In this document: positions 34,780-46,776 of the stretch, one piece after another
Position numbering within the stretch: position 1 is the stretch's first letter
Layout of the letters: every line of letters starts with the position of its first letter
Translations under genes and position numbers: made by a program
Assembly: GCF_032854445.1 (NCBI RefSeq)
Contig: NC_088303.1
Location: 7,695,501 to 7,759,500 of the forward strand
From: Liolophura sinensis
Lineage: Eukaryota; Mollusca; Polyplacophora; Chitonida; Chitonidae
Reading direction: 5' to 3'
DNA length: 64,000 nucleotides
Notes under the pieces: model-generated
Told to the model about the DNA's origin: nothing
What the model saw: only the letters and a program-made list of their open reading frames with translations
Databases searched by the model: none

Positions 34780-36840
34780 CAGCTCTGTGTAAAATCAGTC
34801 GTATTCACTAAGGAAATTGTCTTTAGTAAGTGGCATGTAACAACACAAGCTCTACATACCGGTATGGATAATTATGTTGGAAGTCCATATTCTCACAAAG
34901 AAAATGGAAACAGAACACTTTTTTCTAATCTATAATGTTAAACTGCATAAGATCGGTTTCGACGGCAAGAACTCACTGTCTCGGTGGACGCCATAACTAT
35001 TCAAAATCAAAAGGCATGTTGGACAATGGGCATGGAGATTAGACTTGGCTGTGATATACATATAGGTACACACTACTGGAGAAAGACCAGTGGTCTGGAA
35101 TTAACATTAAACTGTGAAGATGTCCTTACGATTATGGCTGTTTTTTTTTTTTTTTTGTAACAAGCATTGAAAGCCAAGGAATCCACAAATCCCCTGTCAA
35201 AGCTGTCCATGTAGGACAATTTCAAGAATGCCAGCTGAAAAGTCAAACCATTTTATATCTCTTGGAAAGCCAACAAAAATTTATCAAACTAACTCAACAA
35301 AGGATGTCCTTCAAGAGTTAAATTCCCGATTTTTAAAGTTCTGAAGTGGGGATAAGACATTAGTACAGCCTCAATGACATCCGCATACTGGGAGAGAGAG
35401 GGAAAACTGAAAGAATAAAAACAAAAACTCAGATTTTTATATATACACTTATTGTATATGCTGTCAAATAAAACGCAAATTTAACTGTAACAGTGACCTT
35501 TACACCGAGAGCATCTAATGTGCCAGTTCTGCTGACATCTCGCTATATACCCCTTGATCTGGAGGTATTAAGCCCATTTAAGGTACCCATTTATGCATAA
35601 ACTTTGTGCAGGACACTATGGGCCACAATGACAGCTAGGCATGTGGTCGCAGATGGCGTTATTGCACTTGTTGTGTTCCGTATAATACATTGAGGGGGGA
35701 ACACCGTGTTTACCGTTAGCTGTTCTCTTTATTGGGCAGTCCAGTTTGTGAGTCTTTACAAGTACATAATCAGAATATTTTACATACAATACGATCAGAA
35801 TCAAATATATAATATAGTTTAATTATAAATACATGCATCCTCGAAGTCTATGTCAATAGATCTAATAACACAGAGGTATAATTATTGTTATCATTTTTGT
35901 GCTGGACTACAAACTTGCCTGAAGGGAAAACACCGTGTTGACCGTTAGTTCTTCTCTTTATTGGGCAGTCCAGTCTGTAAGTAAAGCGTTCACAGCTGGC
36001 TGTCCTTATATAGACACAGAGAACAGTTGTCAACCACGACGTTTCCCTTCAGGTTACATTTGTGTCGTGTTCCCTATGGTGACCAAAACTCTAATCACCG
36101 TCTGATTAGACATGGTAACCACAGAAGTACTGATTATCTAAACAAACCCAAATTAAGGCGAGGCCTGCAGGCTTAAACTGATTTCGACAATGTACCTAAT
36201 AAATCAATATTATTAACTCTTACGCATTTAACATGACAAAACAATACACACTTATTCCTACATCTTAATTGTTAAAAATAAGACCATATTGGTATACAAA
36301 AATACACAATTAATTCATATGTGTATACCCACTTAATACGCATATGAACATACAATAATTCATTACTTTAATATATACATGTAATACCTGATACCACAAT
36401 TTATTCACATGTTCCTATGAACACAGAATTATACAATAATTCTTTACATCAATATATTTATGTAATACCTAACCGATACCGATATGTGCATGCACACTTA
36501 TTTCATATGTGCATATGGACGTAAAATCATACAATAATTCTTTACATTAATATAAATATATAATAAATAATTGGTATTCACATGGACACACTCCGATTTA
36601 CAATATATTGTACATTATATACATGTACAATACAACACACCTTTGCTGGTCCTTGGGATCTGGAAGCTGACCCGGGCGACCCATGGAAGCCTTTTACCAT
36701 GTGTTCAGCGGGGAAACAGAAACTTCTCAATATTATAATTGTGAGCAAAGTCTTTTTCTGACAAATTTTAAAAAAATGAAGGTCTGTATAAATACTCTTC
36801 TGTATATACTGTATAAATTTCTTCATATAAAATATCCATC
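34780..36840. other. Intergenic with one duplicated ~55-bp segment
   Basis: Two related segments (about 35700-35755 and 35925-35985) share CTCTTTATTGGGCAGTCCAG and flanking ACCGTGTT/ACCGTTAG. Otherwise AT-rich DNA with no supported gene. Confidence 0.5.
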
Positions 36841-36853
36841 AGTGCACTGATTT

Positions 36854-36870
36854 GGGTTAGGGTTAGGGTT
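36854..36870. repeat. Short interstitial TTAGGG-type repeat
   Basis: GGGTTAGGGTTAGGGTT: nearly three telomere-type units, too short to be a telomere. Confidence 0.8.
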
Positions 36871-37369
36871 GGTGAGGTTCTTTTTTCTGGAGAGCAGCTG
36901 ATCATCTCTTCCCAAACTTGCTAACTGGCAATGTCTTAGGCCTACTGGACACTGATATGGGCGACCTTGCTTTCATAGAGACATTTTCCATCTCACTGAT
37001 ACTGTGCGTGTCGCCATTTGCTGATGTACTTGGATCTCCAGCTAACTTTTGACTTTCACGATGAAGAAGAGCAACATTCACTTCCCCACTATCTGGAAGA
37101 TCTTCACAGGATTCCTGATCAACCCAATCATTATATGGGTGGAGTTGAAACTTTGCAGGATGAAAGTGCCATTGGATATCTCAAATTTTTCTTTTATAGT
37201 CAGGGGTAGCTCGTTCTTGACATGAACAGATATCAGCTTTCGTTGTTGGCCAAGCAGGGCAAAGAACTCGTAGATCTATGTAAAATATGTACGCTTAATT
37301 AAGACCAACTACCTAGGACAGAGAGCATAGGCCTTTTCATGTGACAAGGGAGATATATGTAAAATGTAC

Positions 37370-39048
37370 ATTCTCTTCAGCAACACATTGCCCAATCATC
37401 AAAGGGAGAAGCCGTCGAAGGCACCGAAGGTGAGAAGCTGTTTGTTTTATTTTGAACTTTTACAACTCTGCCACGACCAAGGGTTTGTTAACCTGATCAC
37501 TTTGTTGAAAAGGGAACGTGCAGATTTTTTCATTCAAATCTTGCAAGGTGAACAATACTTCTTTTACTAATTTCACTATCACAATCTACATTACATCTGA
37601 CCCAAACCCTTCAAAGATATCATGCGCTATATCCGAGGATATCTTTCCTATTGCATGAAAATATTTTAGAATGTTATGAGGAGATCTTTCCTTGATCTTT
37701 CCTCAAGATCTATCTGTATATTGTATGTCAGTGGTGTTCTCAATGTTAACTTTGAAGCTACAAACTCTGTCAGCATGTTTTCTCGAGTGACTTTACTGAA
37801 ACGACAGTCTCGTAGAGCTGAAACGCTCTCAATTAGACCAGACAATGAGTGAGAAGCTAGGTTATCTGAAACAACCATTGAAACTGTGCCCTGCAAAAGT
37901 AGAGACTCGCCATCAATTTGAAGTAGAATACCGTCACTTTCCACTGCCAGATCATCTGCGATAAGAGGTTTCAAGACAACATTCCACCTATCGTTTTACA
38001 AGATTCGCTGGGCAAAGTAGAGCAAGCTGAACTGCATGGAGTTTTGACTTCTGTTTGGGTTTTAGATTCCCCAGAGCGAAATACACTACCACTATCTTAT
38101 ATTTCTTAATCTTTGTACCTAAAGGGTTAACCACTCGAAATTCATCTGCATATAGCTGAAAATGTTTAGAATCTTCTTTGAACAATGGATGACTTTTGAA
38201 AATTCTGCCATCACAGAAGTTGCCCAGTAAACAATCTGCATGTGAATGTCCATTCAAAACCAGCTAAAATATCTTCATGCTTAAGTAAGGCAATCAGTGT
38301 AGCTATATAATGGGTACATACATAAAGGTTTCAGAGTTTTTACGGTCATGCCTGCCTAGGATAATTTCAACTGTCTCAATGAAATCAAATTCTGAGCAAA
38401 GTAACTATTTTGCTTGAAAACAGATGACAATGCTTCACAACTGGACTCCACCGAAACAAATCCATTGAAAATGTCACAGACACCATCAATTTGTTCTAAA
38501 TCAATCTGATTTCTATTCAGGACAGAATGAAGTCTTACGAAAGTTTCATTTCTACAGGACTGAAATAGTTCTTGAATTTCCTTTACAATGTCTGGGCATT
38601 CACTGGTATAGTTTCCTGATTTCTCTGAGAATAAGAATAAAAAGGTCAATTTCTCTTTTGTAATCAGGGCTTTGAAATGATTCAAACCCTAATTCTCCAT
38701 TCCTATGGTCAGTGTTTACCTCTGGTGTGCCAAAAGCCATGTTTAAATCACCTATTGATTTGTTCTCCTGAGTGCAGTGTCTACATACTGCATATCGGGT
38801 AGACATGTGCAGTTCATAAAATTGAGAGTGCTTGTTTTTAATATGTTTTGCATAGGAATCAATAATTGACAATGTTTTCTGGCATTGATCAATTCCACAA
38901 GACAACCGAAAACCACGTTGAAATGTGTAACACGATAATGCCGAAGCAAAAGAGCAAAATGCTGAGTACTAAAACCACAGCTGTTGAATGGAAACTTTGA
39001 CATATTACTGGTTATTGTTAACAGACGTATCAAAGATATACACAACAT
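37370..39048 (-). pseudogene. Decayed transposon-type protein with N-terminal C2H2 motifs
   Basis: Read 39048 down to about 37370 on minus, in several frames. In order: a Cys/His N-terminus (FNSCGFSTQHFALLLRHYRV), a C2H2 motif C-x4-C-x12-H-x4-H beginning CGIDQC, a helical spacer (38685-38356), FCDGRIFKSHPLF and NPLGTKIKKYKIVVVYFALG (38257-37988), VSMVVSDNLASHSL (37974-37666), AHDIFEG and RLLPLMIG-like remnants downstream. From memory, this order matches a multicopy metazoan ORF family usually annotated as an uncharacterised C2H2-type protein and thought to be of transposon origin. At least one frameshift (about 38930) and several stops break it, so I call it a dead copy. The transposon superfamily is not established. 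Confidence 0.65.
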
Positions 39049-40810
39049 TGCCTGTTTGATTTTATTTACACAGATTAATTTTGAACTACTTAGATTACAC
39101 TAAACCAAAATATAAGGTACACTAGCTGTTAGGCCTACCTAAGCTTTCAAGTTCAACAAAAACTTGGAAGATTAATGTCGCACTACCAATAAAATGAGTA
39201 ATTTGCCATCAAAAACGAGTTTAATACATACTACCATATACATGTGGATCACTCTATGCCTCCTAAATAACATCTTTGCCTATCATACCATATTGTAACT
39301 GTAAGGCATAATAATTTGTTCTGAATATATATCCAGCTACTACATGTAATTGTACTGCGACTATGCAGAAAGCATATCGACATATACGAGAAATTCACAA
39401 CACCAAAAAGCCAACTTCAACATTTGAAGCCCAGTACAGTAACATTAACAGCCAGAAAATGGCTACTCGCCAAATCGTTGTTGTCGTTACCAAACGTCTA
39501 CCCTAAATTGGTTTTTATCTAACAGTATCACGTGATAATTTGGCCAAATTTTACCGCAGCATGTTATTGCAAACAATACCACCCAATGTTACACAAAAAC
39601 CAATGCTCTATGAACGTTTGGAACAGAAGCCTTATCCGGCTTGCTTTCTCCCCTTGCCAACAAAACAAACAGTCCTATATGGGCCTAATAAAGAATCTGT
39701 GTATAATATGACCAGGTTTTTTATCAAAGGGTGAGTTGAATAAGCCCAACATGATCATAGTCCAGCACTGGGCAAATGGTTTCGATCAATCAAAACACAG
39801 AGTTGACCCTGCAATGACTCAGCAGTGATTTAGGTTATTTGTAAACTTGTCGACAATTAGCCACTTGACTTTTCAAAGAGCACGGTGACTCGGTTTTGAC
39901 AAATATTCCACAGTAAACTAGTCAAGTGACTAATTCCAGTGAGTGTTTTCCTTGAGATTCATTCAAATTATTCGGTTTAACCCGGCTGGACTCAGATATT
40001 TTTCTCAATGTAGTCAGGGTGACAAGAGCGACACCTTTTAAGTTTAACCCAATATAAAATGGTGTTTTTGCCGAGTGCTACACAGAAACGTCATGTCATG
40101 TAAATATGATTTAAAACTACAAGACAAAAATTTGAACTTTTTCGTGTCAATTTAGATCAATTTTTTTTTAAAGATTTATTCCGAATATGTCACTGAACTT
40201 TAAAAAATCAGTCCAAGAACTAAAAAACTGTCCTGCAACTTAAGGAAATTTGGCTCCGATTTGAGTGAACGGTGTTTAATATAAGTTGTTCTTTTGCAGA
40301 ACGGATTCCTATACCTCATGCATAATAAGTGAAATATTCTTCCGGAGTATGGTGTACAATACCATCAAATAAATACCCCATGCATAAGCCAATAATGCGA
40401 AGCCAATCTACAGCCATCGCGCGTTGCAAGGGTGGTTGGTGTGCCTGTTCATGTAACTTAGCCAAATGCTATATGAAACGGGAATAACCTTTATTGTGTC
40501 GTGAGAGTTCCCTTCCTTAAGGATAGGGGGCGATTGGAGAATTCCGCCCACTGATCAACAGCATGCAACGTGTGTAGGCACTACAGATTATTTCGCCAAT
40601 CAAGGTGGACACGATATTAATGAGGAAACCAGCAACAGATCGACGTTGCAGTCATACCTGTGTGTGACTTCACATGGCAACCTGCTGCCCGTTTTTGTTT
40701 TTGTTTTTTTTTTGTGACTGAAAACTTTTATGTCTGGCAGCATATTACTGCCCCAGCCCTAAATAATATACTGTGGAAGACATGAAAACTGGTGTCGACC
40801 TGATTTTATC

Positions 40811-40813
<3 letters not shown>

Positions 40814-40876
<63 letters not shown>
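40814..40876. repeat. (TA)n microsatellite
   Basis: About 63 bases of uninterrupted alternating AT. Confidence 0.95.
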
Positions 40877-40879
<3 letters not shown>

Positions 40880-41570
40880 ATACATGAAAAGATAAATATA
40901 TGCCACGGCGTTTTGTGATAGTTCCGGCATTGTGTGACAGTTCACGTCTGTACTCTGTCCAGAAAGCCTGGTCACTGTAGCAGTGTTACTAAAATAGACA
41001 CTTGATACTGAGGATCTTGTGTGAAATAATATATTATCTGCAAAATCACGATCAATATGTATAGGTTACTGAATGAATGCGCCCGGTTATTGCCCAATTT
41101 TACTTATTATACACCACACATCAATCATTTCAATTATATATAGGGGTCATCTTAAGGGAGGTGAATTTGTAAAGACCAAGGCTGGTACGGAGTGTGTCAG
41201 ACAATCCGATCGACACGCCTACCTTAGCTGTCTATAAATTCATTCATTTCATGTTTTAAATATGCATTTATTTTAGAAAAAAATCCTCGACTACCTCACC
41301 GCCTTTAGTCACAGAAAACAATTACTGAAGAAGAACCACAGTCATTAGATAATGGTCTCCGTCGTTATTCATATTCATGTCTGTAATTATAAAGGAGAGA
41401 TAGGCCTACCTACATACCAGAATATCCTTCAACTGTGAAGCGATACTTCACAAAAGTTCTGTAATGTTACATTTTTATTGCAATTTTGGTACATGTATTG
41501 TACGGTGATATATATTGCACGGTTGTTGATGTTTAATGCACGGTTGACTACGTACGCGCCGACATTTGAG

Positions 41571-41635
41571 TGAGTGTTTGGGGTTTAACGACGTGCTCAA
41601 CAATTTTTCAGTCATATGACGACGACGACGACATT
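41571..41635 (+). mobile_element. Fragment of a second interspersed repeat family
   Basis: GTGTTTGGGGTTTAACGACG, then TGCTCAACAATTTTTCAGTC and ATATGACGACG. I recall this sequence type as common in mollusc genomes; identity from memory only. Confidence 0.5.
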
Positions 41636-42977
41636 TGATTATATGTCACTGTCATAGACATATATCATTATACAAAATCAGTTATCAGCATGCCTACGTA
41701 CAGGCACCTTAGGCCTACTGCGCATCTACATGTACAACAACAAATAGGGCATAAAAACTATGTACCGGTAGGCCTATACATGTAATTATTCTCATAAAAT
41801 GGGACTAGGACACGTCGAATTTCGTTCAGTCACCTTTATCTCCTCTCTTCGTCTTGTTCAACCTGCTCCGAATAGCACTGTCATGCACCAGACGCTCGTG
41901 GTTGACGTGCGCACAGCAGTTTCAGTGGGATCGAAACGATTGGAAATGGACGAGTGTGTAGCATGAGACTGGTACTCCCGGTAACAACTTCCGGTGTTTT
42001 CAACTGTCAACAGCGTTTGCAATCAAGAGAAACTTGCACTCCACCACGAAAAAGTGGGCCTTAATCATCACGTGACTACATTGCAACAGGCTGACAAATG
42101 CGCGGTTATGTCCCCCTGCCATTAGATATCGTAACTATCTCATTAACCCTCACACGGAAGCGTCCTTTCCTTGACGACAAAGCGGTTATCATTGTCTTCC
42201 GAAGGGCAATTTCTTGCACACCCCTACTAAAATTAAACCCAACCGGTACATTTGGTTTTAATGTATCCATTTTCCCCATCGAAACTAACCAACAACCATT
42301 TATAAAAAAACATATTTTGCTCACTGAGTGAGCAAAATTCGCCATCAGAAATAAAAATTTACTTCTAACACTCGACGAAACTTCGTAGGACATAAACTAT
42401 TTCCACACTCACACTGTAGTGCATATACACCAGCAAGTGTATGCGTCATTTGCTTCATATAGCAAACTCATAAAACATGCATCAGAATGAATAAATCAGA
42501 CATAAACACAAGACAATGTTATTTTTACTAATAATGCAATTTTATTCAGAATGTATAATAATTTTTATATTATTTACTAAGTGCTGCTGGTACATCTGAT
42601 ATCATATACCTGCATAAAATTAAAAATAATATACAAAGCAATCCATGGCAAGCTGACAAGACATGGAAAACATGCAGTTCTTTTCAGAAAATTAATGCCC
42701 AAACACCTCTGTCGGAAACTATATGTCAAATGAATTTGCAAACATTCTTTCAAATTCAGCAGAGAAGAAATTAGTTAGCATAATCAATCGTTCAATCTAT
42801 ACTGAGGATCTGGCTACACTCACGGGTGAATCTCGGTTGTCAAATTTCTTAATTAGCCCCACAACATGCAGAATAAATACACAATTTAACGATGTAGTAT
42901 GTTTGTATGTCCATTTGGTGACTCCGTGAATCTTTCCAAACTGATGTCAGTCAATCAGTCGAGCAGAAGTTAACCGC

Positions 42978-42992
42978 CCCCCCCCCCCCCAA
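42978..42992. repeat. Poly-C tract
   Basis: Run of about 14 C residues inside the inverted-repeat-bounded segment. Confidence 0.9.
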
Positions 42993-43026
42993 AATGCCAG
43001 ATTAATTTAAAGCTTTTTGGTAAAAC

Positions 43027-44290
43027 GTGATTCTTGTGGCAAAACAACACACGATCAAACTGGTAATCGTTTTGTATTTTTTACCTACTTCCCAGAACAA
43101 AATAAAGTGGTATATGCAGATTCTCAGGCACAGAAATTCCTGCAAATTTTCTGAATTTGTTTACGGAGGAATTGTTAAAAGTGGAATACAACTGGATACA
43201 CTAAAAATAGCTCAATGTCATGATCAAACATGTTCGAACATACACTGCAATCACGATTGCATGTGTGCAAATTGTGCCCTATATTATCCTATGCAAACAT
43301 GTAGTATGTGTGGAGTAGCAGCAATAATCAGATTCACAATCTGTGCCTGCATGCAGCCTAAATTTGTTCCTCCAATTAGCACACAAAAACCTTCCTGAAG
43401 AAATAAATGTGCTAAAGATAAAATACTTAAAGCACATCACAAACTAGCCCAAATTTTTGAGGAAAGTAATAACTGTATAGATCATGTCATCAAAAATTGA
43501 CATTACGCTGCTATTTCAGGCAACATTAACCAGCAGTACACATGCTTTATCAAAATATCAACTTCAAACAAGACGGCCTTGGCTTAGATAATTCAAAACG
43601 GGTAATCACTGATAACACATGGGTTGATAATGGATGGTTTGGCATAACTTTCAATGACAGCATTTCACACAGAAAGTAGCCAGGCTCATAGAGACCAATA
43701 CTACAAAGCACACCAGATCGTTGACATGCTGGACATACAGTATCTATTCCAGATACTACGAAAGCTCTACTGCATATGCCTCTGAGAAAATTCCTGACAA
43801 AATCATGATGTACAATATCACTACAAACAAACTTTCAAATGGCATGCTGTGCTCTTGGTAATTTGAAGACAATGGTGTTATATTACAAATGGCAACGTTC
43901 TCACAACTTCTGAGATGTACGCAAAAGTTCTCAATTTAAACCAAAGGTGAGTAAATCACATGGTGAAAGCTCTGCTGACACACATGAACCAAAACAGAAC
44001 AGTGGTACTTTTCTTTCAAAGCACCAGCCAAATAAAAATTTTAAATGTAACGTAAGCAAATATTCAAATCAATGGAAATTGTCCATAACTCTGCAAAAGT
44101 GTAAATTACATGTTTTACACCACCCTACAAGCACACCAACCAATAAATGGCTTTGTCCATTGTGTCACATTTCATGTACCACCATCAGTTGGCTGTGATA
44201 AGTGTGACAAATGGTACTATTTCCATTATGTAAATTAATCTGTCAAATACATCATTTTCTGACAAAACTTTGTACTGCTCACAATGCACC
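43027..44290 (+). pseudogene. Decayed Cys-rich / PHD-like coding remnant inside the element
   Basis: The frame 43027-43398 ends in a Cys-rich stretch (CHDQTCSNIHCNHDCMCANC then CSMCG). Further on, PHD-finger pieces follow in shifting frames: CPLC near 44155, GCDKCDKWYYFHYVN near 44190-44240, and CSQC near 44275. Known PHD fingers need C4-H-C3; here the Cys after the His is replaced by Tyr and frames change between ligands. Several stops lie in between. I read it as a remnant of a transposon-encoded protein with a C-terminal PHD-like finger; the 43027 frame may belong to the same protein. Confidence 0.45.
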
Positions 44291-44299
44291 AAAAAAACC

Positions 44300-46600
44300 T
44301 AAAAGCACTATCAGTACATGTAAGCTGCATGTATGAACACATGTATATATACATTCTAGTTAACTTAAAACATCTTATGGAAGTTTTGAACAAACAGCTG
44401 TGGCACATGACATGTTTGGTAGGTTACAAAATACAAGTTGTAATAACACATGTGCTATATTTGTGAGCATGCTTTGTTGTTTCCTGATCAAATACACAGG
44501 TGATGAATAAAAATGTCACTAAATTGCTGTTTTCACATCAGCCTATTTATTGGTCCTTCACCAGTAATATTAATTGGTTCCCTTGAGTCAATGAAACATG
44601 CCACAGGCCAATATGACAGATCTTGGAACTGTAACAAGGGCGATATGAAAAAAGCCATTTGATAACAAAATAAACCTGCAACAAGAATAGATCAAGTTAA
44701 ATACTAGCTGTGTGGTCAAACCATTACAAAGGATATGGATGTATGTTTGACATATCTACATGTAAAAAGAAACCTACTGGTCACATAATCACTCCTTCCA
44801 TTCTTGTCTTCTTGTGGCACCCGTGGTCCTTCACACAGACATCCTGTAAAACAGGGACATGAAACTAACATGGGTGGATACACATCTGTATATATATATA
44901 TATATACGTAGCTAATGTACATACATTTAAGTAACATCATACACCTGCTTGGACATAGGTAGACAGGAATTGGGCATTTTGTGATTTATATTAAAAGAAA
45001 TGGTTTCATTTCACCACTACTGATGTAATGTATTTTATGTTTTACATTTTACTAAAAATTATTGCTTACCCGGTATTAACAATCTACAATGTATTACCAA
45101 CATAATATTAATAATAGCTTTTTTTATGATGACTGCAGTTCATTATGAAATGCTTAGTTAATTTAAATATGCTGAAATGATGAAATGTTTGTTCAATAAA
45201 ATAAATTTAGAACTGTACTGTAAGAATGTTTAAGGTTTTATACCAGTAAGCAAAGTTAACTACACTGGGTGTTCGACAAAGGCATGGCAGCAGGGCCTTG
45301 AAATTATTTTATTGACATCAAATGTTCCATGACAAGGTCATAATGATGATGTAACACTGAAAACAGTATGACGTTACAATTTAATTTGTAACATATAGTA
45401 GTCGTTGCACAGACATTGCGCTTTTATGCATTTGTGACATGACAATGGCTAAAGGTACTTCTTCGCACCAGTGCCACCTCATGTGAATAAAAATATCCCT
45501 CAGTCCCATTATTTTCACCATATATTAAAATGGGAATCCTGAATAAAAACAATTGTTACACTTGATACAATAAAATTCAGTAATTTAACTGCCAGTTTAG
45601 CTATTAAATTGAAGAACTTGGTAAGATGTCTCAAGGAAATATCCAACCAGGTTAGAAAAAACAGGTCTGCAGATGGTAATGGTACACCTATTCGGCACAT
45701 GATGAGGCACAATTATGCAGAAACATGTTGATAAACCATAAGCAACTTAAATGCTTCTATTGATAAAAAAAACACAACTGAAATGCTTTAAAAATTCCCT
45801 TTGGGATATTACTCTTTATTTGAAAAAATATCACCTTATATGTGATTAATTTCACAAAAGTTTAGTGAAATGTACAACATCAGCTAAGATATAGCACTGG
45901 CTGAATATATAATGGATAATATAATGGCTAAACTTGAATTTCTGCACTAATAATTACAATGATGTGGTAATATCATATATGTGTGTGTGTGTGTGTGTGT
46001 GTTTTGTTTTATTAAATTTAGTATTAACTGAATAAATTCAAAATGTTAACAGTTTTATTGAAAGCCATTTAGCTGCTGTTTAAAATACATCGTTCTCATG
46101 GTTATATATATATATAAATTTAATAAAAGAAAACAAAATAACAAACTGTAGATCACGTTGAAAACATCTCATTACCTAAAAAATAATAAATAAAATAACT
46201 AATTCTTAGAAGGAAGTATTTGAGAAGAAAAACACAATATGCACATTGGCATGGACTAAGTGGGTACTATGTGTATATAAATAATATATCATTGATAAGC
46301 CATGTGTATGAGGACATACTCATAAAATACACCAAACTACAAACCATGGATACGTTGATAACATCACAACATGCCTAATCATCACCCAAATCGTTCTCAA
46401 AAAAAGAATTACTTCCACAGAAAAAAAAAAAATATGTACAATATGTACTCTTACATATAATGCCTACTTGCCCCAACACATGTTCAGCAGCTAGCGTTCC
46501 TGTAGTTCGAACTTTGTTGCATCACAAGCTGTTGTGACGGTAACTGACGTGTAAGATCACACCGTGACGACATCTGGCGGCAGGGGGAGAGAGAGCCGCT
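44300..46600. other. AT-rich interior of the element, no supported coding
   Basis: Contains (TA)n at 44889-44907 and (TG)n at 45979-46001. No open frame here has a recognisable domain. Confidence 0.4.
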
Positions 46601-46776
46601 TTCAATGTAGTCACGTGATGATTAAGGCCCACTTTTTGTGATGGAGTGCAAGTTTCTCTGTATTGCTGTCGTGACCTTCACCGTTGTGTCGAGGTAGCAG
46701 TTAATCGTAAGGTCTAACTGGTGACAAACTTAACGACTGTATCAGGTTTCCACTACCATAACCTTTCCCTGTCAAA

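Larger units (their letters stand above)
39060..42020. other. Intergenic, no supported gene
   Basis: Contains a SINE tail fragment (about 40310-40375), the (TA)n run at 40814-40876 and a fragment of a second interspersed repeat (41571-41635). An ETS-like ACTTCCGGTG occurs at 41988-41997 next to the inverted-repeat element. Confidence 0.4.
42026..46659. mobile_element. 4.6-kb segment bounded by inverted repeats, putative DNA transposon remnant
   Basis: Left arm 42026-42083 and right arm 46603-46659 are reverse complements with one substitution and one indel over 57-58 bp. From the outer edge both read AGAGAAACTTGCACTCC, then AAAAAGTGGGCCTTAATCAT and CACGTGACTACATTG. Further inside, both sides share CCCCCTGCC. 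The interior holds decayed Cys-rich coding sequence (43027-43398) and PHD-like fragments (44140-44290). No clear target-site duplication was found, so an inverted segmental duplication is not excluded. Confidence 0.6.

Noticed and set aside
36854-36870. TTAGGG repeats as a telomere
   Set aside because: Under three units in the middle of unique sequence.
37018-37209. Plus-strand acidic open frame as a gene
   Set aside because: Short, no start context or domain, and the opposite strand may continue the decayed transposon protein.
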